In this document: positions 1-7,103 of the stretch, piece by piece
How positions within the stretch are numbered: position 1 is the stretch's first letter
How the letters are laid out: each line of letters begins with the position of its first letter
From: Candidatus Tayloriibacteriota bacterium
GTDB lineage: Bacteria > Patescibacteriota > Minisyncoccia > Phycocordibacterales > JAKAEA01
Direction: 5' to 3'
Length of the DNA stretch: 12,160 nt
NCBI GenBank assembly: GCA_029288535.1
Contig: JARIGY010000034.1
Coordinates: forward strand, 1-12,160
Made by a program: the position numbers and the translations under genes
Notes under the pieces: generated by a model
Databases searched by the model: none
Told to the model about the DNA's origin: nothing
Seen by the model: only the letters and a program-made list of their open reading frames with translations

Positions 1-1
1 G

Positions 2-115
2 GGCTATGGTGCTCATGTAGAAAACATACTAACACATGTGTTTGGAAGCGCAAGAGCCGAAATGGGGTCAGGAGCCATTGCATTTCTTTATAAAATCTTC
101 ATGGAAATTTCATAA
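2..115 (+). CDS. C-terminal end of an unrecognised protein (partial)
   Basis: One frame stays open from the left edge to a TAA at 113-115, giving the last 37 residues of a protein that begins outside the window. The tail is mixed and mildly hydrophobic, with an RAEMGSGAIAFLYKIF segment. I do not recognise the family. The other two + frames are closed by stops within this stretch, and the next gene begins 24 nt downstream with its own -10-like sequence, so the frame is plausibly real. Length and function cannot be judged from this remnant. Confidence 0.5.
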   Translation, partial: GYGAHVENILTHVFGSARAEMGSGAIAFLYKIFMEIS

Positions 116-123
116 TGGAGTGG

Positions 124-129
124 TATACT
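124..129 (+). promoter_or_regulatory. Extended -10 (TGG-TATACT) for the coiled-coil gene
   Basis: TATACT preceded by TGG forms an extended -10 that ends 10 nt before the ATG at 140. No good -35 lies 16-18 nt upstream. Transcription would start only a few bases before the start codon, so the mRNA would be nearly leaderless. Confidence 0.45.
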
Positions 130-139
130 TTTTATAACT

Positions 140-361
140 ATGAAGAAAGCAAAGAAGAAAATCACTTTGGAAAGCATTTCGGAATCATTAAGCGATGTGG
201 CTGAAGCTGTGAGAAGCATTATAACCAATATGGTGACCAAGAAAGAATTCAGTGAACGTCTCGGTGAGGTGGATAAGCACTTTGATGCGATGGACGAACG
301 CTTTGATGCAATGGATGTGCGTTTCGATGATCTTGAAGCGGAGGTCAGTCCTCGAAATTGA
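140..361 (+). CDS. Small coiled-coil protein (hypothetical)
   Basis: A 73-residue, highly charged protein. The N-terminus is lysine-rich (MKKAKKK). A helical middle part follows, and the C-terminal third carries heptad-like units at about residues 48-68: FDAMDER, FDAMDVR, FDDLEAE. The DNA repeats with the same 21-nt period (about 286-350), so the repeat probably grew by tandem duplication. There is no signal peptide, membrane segment or catalytic motif. Short coiled-coil proteins of this kind are common in Patescibacteria, but I cannot assign a function. The stop codon (TGA 359-361) overlaps the -35 of the groES promoter, so this gene and groESL are probably separate transcription units. A -10-like TATACT lies 10 nt before the start, and there is no Shine-Dalgarno. 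Confidence 0.7.
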   Translation: MKKAKKKITLESISESLSDVAEAVRSIITNMVTKKEFSERLGEVDKHFDAMDERFDAMDVRFDDLEAEVSPRN

Positions 362-385
362 CTCCCTTTAAAACTGCACTATAAT
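358..385 (+). promoter_or_regulatory. Sigma-70-type promoter of groES-groEL
   Basis: TTGACT (358-363) and a perfect TATAAT (380-385) are separated by 16 nt, the best consensus promoter in the window. The predicted transcript starts near 392, leaving a leader of about 45 nt before the groES ATG at 438. I found no CIRCE operator (TTAGCACTC-N9-GAGTGCTAA) and no sigma-32-type elements. Confidence 0.7.
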
Positions 386-437
386 AACAGCACATCGAAA
401 TGGTCATTATCAGATAGTATTTTCAGAATAGAAAAAT

Positions 438-2422
<1,985 letters not shown>

Positions 2423-2423
2423 T

Positions 2424-2451
2424 TTGCCTGAAATAAAAAATGTTGTATAAT
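2424..2451 (+). promoter_or_regulatory. Promoter upstream of lemA
   Basis: TTGCCT (2424-2429, four of six consensus bases) and TATAAT (2446-2451) are separated by 16 nt, just after the groEL stop. The predicted leader is about 38 nt and contains a short inverted repeat (TATCC/GGATA). This would give the lemA-Nudix-htpX cluster a promoter independent of groESL. Confidence 0.55.
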
Positions 2452-2495
2452 TGTATCCATCAGTACGGATATAACAATTAACATTTAAATCACAT

Positions 2496-3053
2496 ATGAT
2501 ACCTCTCATTATTCTTGCAATTATCGTTATCGTCGCGCTATGGTTTGCGGTCTCTTACAACGGATTCATTTCGCTCATCAACCGAACCAAAGAAGCCTGG
2601 GCCGATATCGACGTCCAGCTCAAGCGCCGCTATGACCTGATTCCCAACCTGGTAAATACCGTCAAAGGCTATGCCGCTCACGAGTCCGGTACGTTTGAGA
2701 AAATTACACAGGCCCGAGCCGCAGCCATGGGTGCGCAAAATATTGACGACAAAGCGAAAGCCGAGAACGCGCTTTCCGGAACTTTGAAATCTCTTTTTGC
2801 GGTTGCTGAAGCGTATCCTGAATTGAAAGCCAACACCAACTTCCTATCTCTTCAGGGCGAACTCTCCGACACGGAAAATAAAATCCAGGCCGCCCGACGC
2901 TTCTACAACGGCAATGTCCGCGACTTGAATACCAAGGTCCAGTCCTTTCCTTCGAACATTATCGCCAATGCGTTCCACTTCGACAAAATGGCATTCTTCG
3001 AACTCGGCGATGCCGATGCGGCGGCCCGCGAAGCGGTGGAAGTCAAATTCTAA
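2496..3053 (+). CDS. lemA: LemA family membrane-anchored protein
   Basis: LemA proteins have one N-terminal membrane helix followed by a helical bundle; their molecular role is poorly defined. Here the hydrophobic segment is about residues 2-20 (MIPLIILAIIVIVALWF), followed by the family core: N22, an INRTKEAWADIDVQLKRRYDLIPNL-type stretch (28-52) and VNTVKGYAAHE (53-63). A second helical region with ENKIQAARRFYNGNVRDLN lies near 130-150. The C-terminus ends with the typical short charged tail. At 185 residues it has the usual length. In many bacteria lemA sits next to htpX, and here both are present with a Nudix gene between them and gaps of 9 nt and -4 nt, so the three are probably one transcript. 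I infer a shared envelope-stress or membrane-quality role. Confidence 0.93.
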   Translation: MIPLIILAIIVIVALWFAVSYNGFISLINRTKEAWADIDVQLKRRYDLIPNLVNTVKGYAAHESGTFEKITQARAAAMGAQNIDDKAKAENALSGTLKSLFAVAEAYPELKANTNFLSLQGELSDTENKIQAARRFYNGNVRDLNTKVQSFPSNIIANAFHFDKMAFFELGDADAAAREAVEVKF

Positions 3054-3062
3054 TCAAATTAA

Positions 3063-3533
3063 ATGGAGATCAAGGACAAAGAGCTGCATCGCGTAGCCAT
3101 TACCGCCATAATCTATAATTCAGACAGGAAGTATCTCATTACCCGGAGAAGCCTTGCCAAAAAAGTATTTCCCGGCAAATGGACTGTGCCCGGCGGCGGG
3201 CTTTCGGTCGACGATTATATCCACACTCCGCCGACGCATGATGACAACCAGTGGTATCATACCGTACAGAAAACGCTCGAGCGGGAAGTGAAAGAAGAGG
3301 TCAATCTCACGATTGGCAAAGCGGAATACCTGCTCGACCTCACTCTCGTGCGTCCCGACGGCACCCCGGTTCTGGTCCTGAGTTATTTCGCGCCGTTTAT
3401 TTCCGGCGAGGTGAAGCTTAGCAAAGAAGATATAGAGTTTGCCTGGGTATCCGTAGAAGAGGCAAAAAACTACGACCTTATCAATGGCATTTATGAAGAG
3501 CTCGAAGAAGTCGAAAAGATTCTCAAATCATGA
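3063..3533 (+). CDS. Nudix hydrolase
   Basis: Nudix enzymes hydrolyse nucleoside diphosphates linked to another moiety, using divalent metal held by the Nudix-box glutamates. The strand NRxYLITRR-type sequence (20-29), W40 in FPGKWTVPGGG (36-46) and REVKEEVNL (74-82, metal ligands E75, E78 and E79) identify the fold. The distance between the PGGG loop and REVKEE is about twice the canonical spacing because of an insert rich in H, D, P and T (about 50-68). The usual glycine after EE is replaced by asparagine. The 156-residue length is normal for a single-domain Nudix protein. Substrate cannot be deduced. Its stop overlaps the htpX start (ATGA at 3530-3533), so the two are translationally coupled. 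There is no Shine-Dalgarno. Confidence 0.9.
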   Translation: MEIKDKELHRVAITAIIYNSDRKYLITRRSLAKKVFPGKWTVPGGGLSVDDYIHTPPTHDDNQWYHTVQKTLEREVKEEVNLTIGKAEYLLDLTLVRPDGTPVLVLSYFAPFISGEVKLSKEDIEFAWVSVEEAKNYDLINGIYEELEEVEKILKS

Positions 3534-4417
3534 TGAATATCTATCACGAACAATCGAAAAACAATTTCAGGACGGGACTGCTCATGGTCTTGTTCTTTAT
3601 CGTTGTCATCGCTCTCGGGTATGTCTTTGCAAATGCGTACCAAAACCCGGCTATACTTTATATAGCGGTGATCTTCAGCATCGGAATGAATTTTTTCAGC
3701 TACTGGTACTCGGACAAGATAATTCTCAAAATGTATAAGGCGCAGCCCGTTGCGCTTGCAGATAACCCCGAACTCTACCGCACGGTTGAAAACCTGGCCA
3801 TTACAGCCGGGCTGCCGATGCCGAAGGTCTACATCATTCCCGATATGGCGCCCAACGCTTTCGCGACCGGACGCAATAAGGACCATGCGGCTGTCGTCGT
3901 TACGGCCGGGTTGCTTCGGATGATGAACCAGACCGAACTCGAAGGCGTGATCGCCCACGAGCTTTCCCATATCGGCAATAAGGATATTCTCATTTCCACC
4001 ATCGTTGTCGTACTTGTCGGTTTCGTCAGCCTTTTGTCGCACTGGTTTTTGAGGGTGTCGTTTCTGGGGGGAGGAAGGCGCAATAATAAAGATGGCGGCA
4101 GCAATGTGATCTTCATGGTCATCGGTCTGGTGCTTGCCATACTTGCGCCGATAGCCGTCACGCTCATCCAGCTTGCTATTTCCCGCAAGCGCGAATACTT
4201 GGCCGACGCGTCGGGGGCGCTCCTGACCCGCTATCCTGAAGGCTTGGCTTCGGCCCTTGCCAAGATCGGCTCATATTCCGGCCAGCTGCAAAATGCCAAC
4301 AACGCCACCGCCCACCTTTTCATTTCAAACCCGTTCGGCAACCGCAGGATCTCGATGCTCTTTTCGACCCATCCGGCCATCGAAGACCGCATCCGCATTC
4401 TGCGAGGAATGGAGTAG
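3530..4417 (+). CDS. htpX: Zinc metalloprotease HtpX (peptidase M48)
   Basis: Membrane-embedded protease that degrades damaged membrane proteins on the cytoplasmic side. Two N-terminal helices (about 14-34 and 42-60) precede the catalytic HELSH motif (143-147, within GVIAHELSHIGNKD). Two further hydrophobic segments follow (about 155-175 and 193-216). The third zinc ligand is E222 in RKREYLADASGA, also a family signature. The C-terminus has the conserved STHPAIEDRIRIL (279-291). At 295 residues it is full length. A loop with GGGRRNNKDGG lies between the second pair of helices. ATG codons at 3530 and 3533 are both possible starts; 3530 overlaps the Nudix stop by 4 nt. Its pairing with lemA is a known genomic association. 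Confidence 0.96.
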   Translation: MMNIYHEQSKNNFRTGLLMVLFFIVVIALGYVFANAYQNPAILYIAVIFSIGMNFFSYWYSDKIILKMYKAQPVALADNPELYRTVENLAITAGLPMPKVYIIPDMAPNAFATGRNKDHAAVVVTAGLLRMMNQTELEGVIAHELSHIGNKDILISTIVVVLVGFVSLLSHWFLRVSFLGGGRRNNKDGGSNVIFMVIGLVLAILAPIAVTLIQLAISRKREYLADASGALLTRYPEGLASALAKIGSYSGQLQNANNATAHLFISNPFGNRRISMLFSTHPAIEDRIRILRGME

Positions 4418-4437
4418 TCTGTACAGATGCGCTGTTC

Positions 4438-4461
4438 ATAAGCATATGCTATTATGCTTAT
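4438..4461 (+). promoter_or_regulatory. Palindromic extended -10 promoter, leaderless start
   Basis: ATAAGCATA (4438-4446) and TATGCTTAT (4453-4461) form a perfect 9-bp inverted repeat with a 6-nt spacer, abutting the ATG at 4462. Inside it lies an extended -10, TGC-TATTAT (TATTAT 4450-4455), that ends 6 nt before the start codon, so transcription should begin at or next to the ATG. No -35 is visible. The repeat could be an operator or a hairpin ending the htpX transcript, though no T-tract follows. Confidence 0.5.
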
Positions 4462-4812
4462 ATGAATAACATACAAACGATGGTGGAGGATCTGAATGCG
4501 ATGATTTTGGCGGGGAAAGGCATGGAAGCATTTGAGAAATATTACGCGGACGATGTCTCGATGCAGGAGAACGGCGACGCTCCCCGCGTCGGCAAGGATA
4601 TAAACCGCAAATACGAGCAGGATTTCTTTGCGGGCGTTACCAAATTTGAAGGAAAAGTCGCAAATGTTGCTGTCGGTCCTGATGTTTCGATGGTGGAGTG
4701 GGACATGGATATCACCCACAAAGACTGGGGCAACGCGAAGCGCAGCCAGGTCGCTGTCCAGACATGGAAGAACGGCAAGATCGCGGCTGAGAAGTTTTAT
4801 TACAAAGGCTAG
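4462..4812 (+). CDS. SnoaL/NTF2-like domain protein
   Basis: A 116-residue protein with the NTF2-like cone fold pattern. An N-terminal helix (IQTMVEDLNAMILAGKGMEAFEKYYADDVSMQEN, residues 4-37) is followed by a second helix (DINRKYEQDFFAG, 46-58) and the alternating strands that end the fold (VANVAVGPDVSMVEW, then SQVAVQTWKNGKIAAEKFYY). The segment AFEKYYADDVSMQE is characteristic of the SnoaL-like group. Such proteins include isomerases, hydrolases and mere ligand-binding domains, so no substrate can be named. It sits alone between htpX and a tRNA and has its own leaderless-type promoter with a palindrome. It contains no membrane or export signal. Confidence 0.82.
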   Translation: MNNIQTMVEDLNAMILAGKGMEAFEKYYADDVSMQENGDAPRVGKDINRKYEQDFFAGVTKFEGKVANVAVGPDVSMVEWDMDITHKDWGNAKRSQVAVQTWKNGKIAAEKFYYKG

Positions 4813-4840
4813 TTTTCCAAGACGATAATCGTATGGTAAG

Positions 4841-4877
4841 GTAAAAGCGGTATCGCCACTGATACCGCTTTTACTTT
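4841..4877 (+). terminator. Strong hairpin, terminator or pre-tRNA leader
   Basis: A perfect 14-bp inverted repeat (4841-4854 with 4861-4874) with loop GCCACT, followed by TTT. The stem has an A-run on the left and a T-run on the right, so it reads as an intrinsic terminator for the SnoaL-like gene, possibly in both directions. The tRNA begins at 4878, only 3 nt after the stem. Confidence 0.7.
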
Positions 4878-4965
4878 GGAGAGGTGCGAGAGTGGTTTAA
4901 TCGGCAGACCTGGAAAGTCTGTGTGTCGCAAGGCACCAAGGGTTCGAATCCCTTTCTCTCCGCCA
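4878..4965 (+). tRNA. tRNA-Ser (anticodon GGA)
   Basis: The complete cloverleaf can be drawn by hand. The acceptor stem pairs GGAGAGG (4878-4884) with TCTCTCC (4955-4961). The anticodon stem pairs CAGAC with GTCTG around the loop CTGGAAA, giving anticodon GGA at 4912-4914, which reads UCC/UCU serine codons. A long variable arm of 5 bp capped by GCAA marks it as class II. The T-arm pairs AAGGG with CCCTT around TTCGAAT. The discriminator is G4962, as expected for serine tRNAs, and the CCA end is encoded at 4963-4965. Confidence 0.97.
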
Positions 4966-4983
4966 AAACAACTTAATATCGGC

Positions 4984-5157
4984 ATGATACATATGCCTCA
5001 AAACATGGAAAATTTTCCAAACCCACAAAACAATATCCATGAAAGCTCTCTCGCTTCTAAAGTAGATATCGAAAACAAGAAGATCAGTTCGATGGTGCCG
5101 ACAGATTGGGAAAGGACTAAGATTGTTGAAAAGACCCAGGAGCATTTATGGTTCTAA
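4984..5157 (+). CDS. Doubtful small ORF, 57 residues
   Basis: An open frame between the tRNA and the Cdd1-like gene, starting at ATG 4984 (or 4993) and ending at TAA 5155-5157. The product is polar and rich in N, Q, E and K, with no membrane segment or recognised motif, and ends in QEHLWF. TAATAT at 4974-4979 could be a -10, but it lies only 4 nt before the first ATG. The composition is more AT-rich than the neighbouring genes. I do not recognise a family. It could be non-coding leader of the next gene. Confidence 0.3.
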   Translation: MIHMPQNMENFPNPQNNIHESSLASKVDIENKKISSMVPTDWERTKIVEKTQEHLWF

Positions 5158-5181
5158 CTTAGGCTGAGCTTGCAAAGAAAA

Positions 5182-5204
5182 GCCTCGGAGCGTAAGCTTG
5201 AGGC
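5182..5204 (+). promoter_or_regulatory. Hairpin in the leader of the Cdd1-like gene
   Basis: GCCTC (5182-5186) pairs with GAGGC (5200-5204), and AGC pairs with GCT around a GTAA (GNRA-type) tetraloop, with one bulged G. The stem ends 4 nt before the chosen ATG at 5209. It may affect ribosome access; it has no T-tract and is not a terminator. AGGCT at 5161-5165 could compete for the left arm. Confidence 0.35.
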
Positions 5205-5208
5205 AATT

Positions 5209-5493
5209 ATGGATAGGCAAGTACTGAAGCAATTTCAAAGGATTCCCGGCGTCGGCAAGAGCATCTCGAAAGACCTGTATTCGCTGGGCTATCGCTCGAT
5301 AGAAGACCTTAAAGACCGCGAGCCGGAAATGATGTATGAAAGACTCTGCTTGCGGGCCGGTACCCATGTCGACCGCTGCATGCTCTATGTTTTCCGCTGC
5401 GCGGTCTATTACGCGTCCACCAAAAAGCCAGATCCGGAAAAACTCAAATGGTGGAACTGGACCGATGAGGCGATAGGCAGGGTGTACGATTAA
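5209..5493 (+). CDS. Cdd1-like helix-hairpin-helix protein (pathogenicity locus family)
   Basis: A 94-residue protein of the Cdd1 or 'pathogenicity locus' family. A helix-hairpin-helix motif (FQRIPGVGKSISKDLYSLGY, residues 9-28) is of the type that binds DNA backbone. It is followed by SIEDLKDREPEMMYERL (30-46), the family signature GTHVDRCMLYVFRCAVYYAS (51-70) and KWWNW (80-84). Despite the family name, no pathogenic function is established; a nucleic-acid-binding role is an inference from the helix-hairpin-helix. The frame stays open upstream to a TTG at 5170, but family proteins begin near the helix-hairpin-helix, so ATG 5209 is preferred. It converges on the minus-strand gene at 5555-5848. 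Confidence 0.88.
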   Translation: MDRQVLKQFQRIPGVGKSISKDLYSLGYRSIEDLKDREPEMMYERLCLRAGTHVDRCMLYVFRCAVYYASTKKPDPEKLKWWNWTDEAIGRVYD

Positions 5494-5500
5494 AATAAAA

Positions 5501-5527
5501 AAGCGCGGTGATTTACTCACCGCGCTT
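5501..5527 (-). terminator. Intrinsic terminator of the minus-strand gene
   Basis: An 11-bp perfect stem (5501-5511 with 5517-5527) and a 5-nt loop. On the minus strand it is followed directly by a T-rich run (complement of 5490-5500), the classic terminator layout, 27 nt after the stop of the gene at 5555-5848. On the + strand no T-tract follows, so it is at best a weak stop for the Cdd1-like gene. Confidence 0.8.
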
Positions 5528-5554
5528 GCACTTCGCTGCATTCCGAACTTTTTA

Positions 5555-5848
5555 TCAGATTGCAAGATCTCGAGCCGGGTCGCCGGCTTTAGCCAGTTGC
5601 CGCATGCGGATGGTCACGTACCATCGGTTCCGAACCCGAGTGCTCTCGTGAATGCAATTTTCCTTATGCCGGAATTCACAGTCCTCCAAGCAGGTAGCGC
5701 TCAGGATAAACTCTTCGGCTGTGTCGAAACACCGGAAGTAGCCAAGCTGAGTCATCTCGCCCACACCTTCTTTCTCGCCGGTAATCACCTCGATTCTTCT
5801 GTTTGGGACAGCTCGGTTGAAGCTCAGTAGGAACTCTCTGAAGGTCAT
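5555..5848 (-). CDS. Orphan Cys/His-containing protein (hypothetical)
   Basis: The only gene on the minus strand, 97 residues from the ATG at 5848. That start has AAGGAG at 5857-5862 with an 8-nt gap, the best Shine-Dalgarno in the window; a GTG at 5857 overlaps the Shine-Dalgarno and is less likely. The protein begins MTFREFLLSFNRAVPNRRIEVI. Residues 40-67 contain C40, C53, C57, H61, C65 and H67; the spacing C-x3-C-x3-H-x3-C puts four potential ligands on one helical face. The C-terminus is basic (RVRNRWYVTIRMRQLAKAGD). I do not recognise a family; metal binding is a guess from the spacing. It has its own promoter region, Shine-Dalgarno and terminator, so it is a self-contained cassette and could be a recent acquisition. 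The opposite frame at 5597-5830 lacks such signals. Confidence 0.7.
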   Translation of the reverse strand: MTFREFLLSFNRAVPNRRIEVITGEKEGVGEMTQLGYFRCFDTAEEFILSATCLEDCEFRHKENCIHESTRVRNRWYVTIRMRQLAKAGDPARDLAI

Positions 5849-5856
5849 ACACAGCA

Positions 5857-5862
5857 CTCCTT
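5857..5862 (-). promoter_or_regulatory. Strong Shine-Dalgarno (AAGGAG) of the minus-strand gene
   Basis: AAGGAG lies 8 nt before the ATG at 5848. It decides the start in favour of ATG 5848 over GTG 5857. No other gene in the window has a comparable site. Confidence 0.75.
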
Positions 5863-5875
5863 TCCGTATGAACCT

Positions 5876-5891
5876 GCGTTTATCGAAACGC
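5876..5891. repeat. Inverted repeat between divergent promoters
   Basis: GCGTTT-ATCG-AAACGC is a perfect 6-bp inverted repeat. It lies in the leader of the minus-strand gene and at the -35 position of the endonuclease V promoter, so it could be a shared operator or an RNA hairpin. Confidence 0.4.
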
Positions 5892-5902
5892 GAATCTTGA
5901 TA

Positions 5903-5909
5903 TATAATA
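5903..5909. promoter_or_regulatory. Overlapping divergent -10 elements
   Basis: TATAAT (5903-5908) reads rightwards and ends 12 nt before the endonuclease V ATG at 5921. TATTAT reads leftwards (complement of 5904-5909) and would give a leader of about 48 nt for the gene at 5555-5848. The -35 regions are weak (TTATCG at 5880-5885 for the + direction). The two promoters would exclude each other. Confidence 0.5.
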
Positions 5910-5920
5910 CAATATATTCA

Positions 5921-6589
5921 ATGTTTAAGCAAATCAACCCGCAGGAAGCCATTGAGCTTCAGAAAAAGATGAGACAGCAAGTGCGGATCGAGCCGTATGA
6001 GGGCGAGTTGCGCTACATCGGCGGTGCGGATGTTTCCTTGAACAGATTTTCTACAACGCTCTACGCCGGGATCATAGTCCTGAGCTACCCGGAGCTCGAA
6101 GTTGTCGAGTATCGGACATTCCGGGGAGAAACGGATTTTCCCTATATTCCCGGACTGCTTTCGTTCCGTGAAGCGCCGGCGCTCATCGAAGTCTGGAAGA
6201 AACTGACGATCAGGCCCGATATTCTGGTGGTCGACGGGCAGGGAATAGCTCATCCGCGCAGGCTCGGCATCGCGACTCATCTCGGCATCGTGCTCGATAC
6301 GCCGACGATAGGCTGCGCCAAAAGCGTGCTTTACGGCACCTATGAAGAGCCGGGAAAGAAAGCGGGAAGTGTCTCAAGTCTTTTTGACAGGTATAATAAG
6401 GAGGGAGCGATAGGTGCGGTGCTTCGGACCAAAGACAATGTGCAGCCTGTCATCGTTTCGCCGGGACACAAAGTCAGCATTCCGCAGTCGGCGGATATTT
6501 TAAAAAATTGCGTGCGCGGCTACCGGCTGCCCGAGCCGACCCGCAAAGCCCATGAGCTTGTCAACCGGTTTCGGCTCGGGCAATTGTAA
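5921..6589 (+). CDS. nfi: Endonuclease V (deoxyinosine-specific repair nuclease)
   Basis: Cuts the second phosphodiester 3' of deoxyinosine, starting repair of deaminated adenine. The metal ligands are all visible: D37 in YIGGADVSL, E84 in LLSFREAPAL and D105 in ILVVDGQGIAHPRRLG. The PYIP wedge (74-77), which separates the strands at the lesion, is intact, as is GCAKSVLYG (131-139). At 222 residues from ATG 5921 it matches the family length. An upstream TTG at 5897 is in frame but lies before the -10 at 5903-5908, so it would not be transcribed; ATG 5921 is the start. The mRNA leader would be about 6 nt. The DUF192 gene follows after 5 nt and probably shares the transcript. Confidence 0.96.
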   Translation: MFKQINPQEAIELQKKMRQQVRIEPYEGELRYIGGADVSLNRFSTTLYAGIIVLSYPELEVVEYRTFRGETDFPYIPGLLSFREAPALIEVWKKLTIRPDILVVDGQGIAHPRRLGIATHLGIVLDTPTIGCAKSVLYGTYEEPGKKAGSVSSLFDRYNKEGAIGAVLRTKDNVQPVIVSPGHKVSIPQSADILKNCVRGYRLPEPTRKAHELVNRFRLGQL

Positions 6590-6594
6590 AAATC

Positions 6595-7068
6595 ATGAGC
6601 AAGATCAAGAAAATCATTATCATAATTGTCGGCACTGTGCTTTGGATTTTTGCCGTGTGGGCCATGTATGCTTTTTTCCGTTCGCTTTCCGATGCGCTTC
6701 CAGGTCCTAACCCTCAGCACTATTTGATGCTCAACGGAAAAACTATTTCTCTTGAAATAGCAGACACTCCGGCGCTTCAAGAGCAAGGGTTGTCGGACAG
6801 GGCAACGCTCGCGCAGGATCACGGCATGCTGTTCGTTTTTCCAACTTCAGGCTATGAACATTTCTGGATGAAAGACATGCATTTCCCGCTGGACATTATT
6901 TATCTGGACAGCAACGACAGAGTCGTCACTATTTTTGCCGATGTTGCGCCAGACACGTATCCAAAAACAATTGCGCCCGCCGCGCCTGCCAAGTATGTGC
7001 TCGAAGTGAACGCTGGGTTCGCAAAGCAAAACAGTATGAGGGATCAAGAGCAATTGGATATCAAATAA
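6595..7068 (+). CDS. DUF192 domain protein, membrane-anchored
   Basis: A 157-residue protein with an N-terminal membrane anchor (about residues 6-28, after KIKK) and an extracytoplasmic DUF192 domain. The domain signatures are QGLSDRATL (64-72), GMLFVFP (77-83), FWMKDMHFPLDIIYLDS (90-106) and YVLEVNAGFA (134-143). The domain ends with a short NSMRDQEQLDI strand where homologues have GIKVGD-type sequence. The function of DUF192 is not established. The positively charged N-terminus puts the domain outside the membrane by the positive-inside rule. It starts 5 nt after the endonuclease V stop and has no Shine-Dalgarno. Confidence 0.92.
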   Translation: MSKIKKIIIIIVGTVLWIFAVWAMYAFFRSLSDALPGPNPQHYLMLNGKTISLEIADTPALQEQGLSDRATLAQDHGMLFVFPTSGYEHFWMKDMHFPLDIIYLDSNDRVVTIFADVAPDTYPKTIAPAAPAKYVLEVNAGFAKQNSMRDQEQLDIK

Positions 7069-7070
7069 GG

Positions 7071-7076
7071 TATACT
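7071..7076 (+). promoter_or_regulatory. -10-like TATACT upstream of gap
   Basis: TATACT directly follows the DUF192 stop and would give a leader of about 20 nt before the gap ATG at 7104. I see no good -35. GATAAT at 7095-7100 is too close to the ATG to serve. Confidence 0.4.
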
Positions 7077-7103
7077 GTTGGCATTACTGCTTAAGATAAT
7101 ATA

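Noticed and set aside
371-392. CIRCE-like operator near groES
   Set aside because: The short GCAC repeats here do not match TTAGCACTC-N9-GAGTGCTAA.
3491-4042. 183-residue minus-strand frame opposite htpX
   Set aside because: It is antisense to the conserved HELSH region and has no start signals.
5597-5830. 77-residue + strand ORF opposite the minus-strand orphan gene
   Set aside because: It has no promoter or ribosome site, and the minus frame has a Shine-Dalgarno, a promoter and a terminator in the right places.
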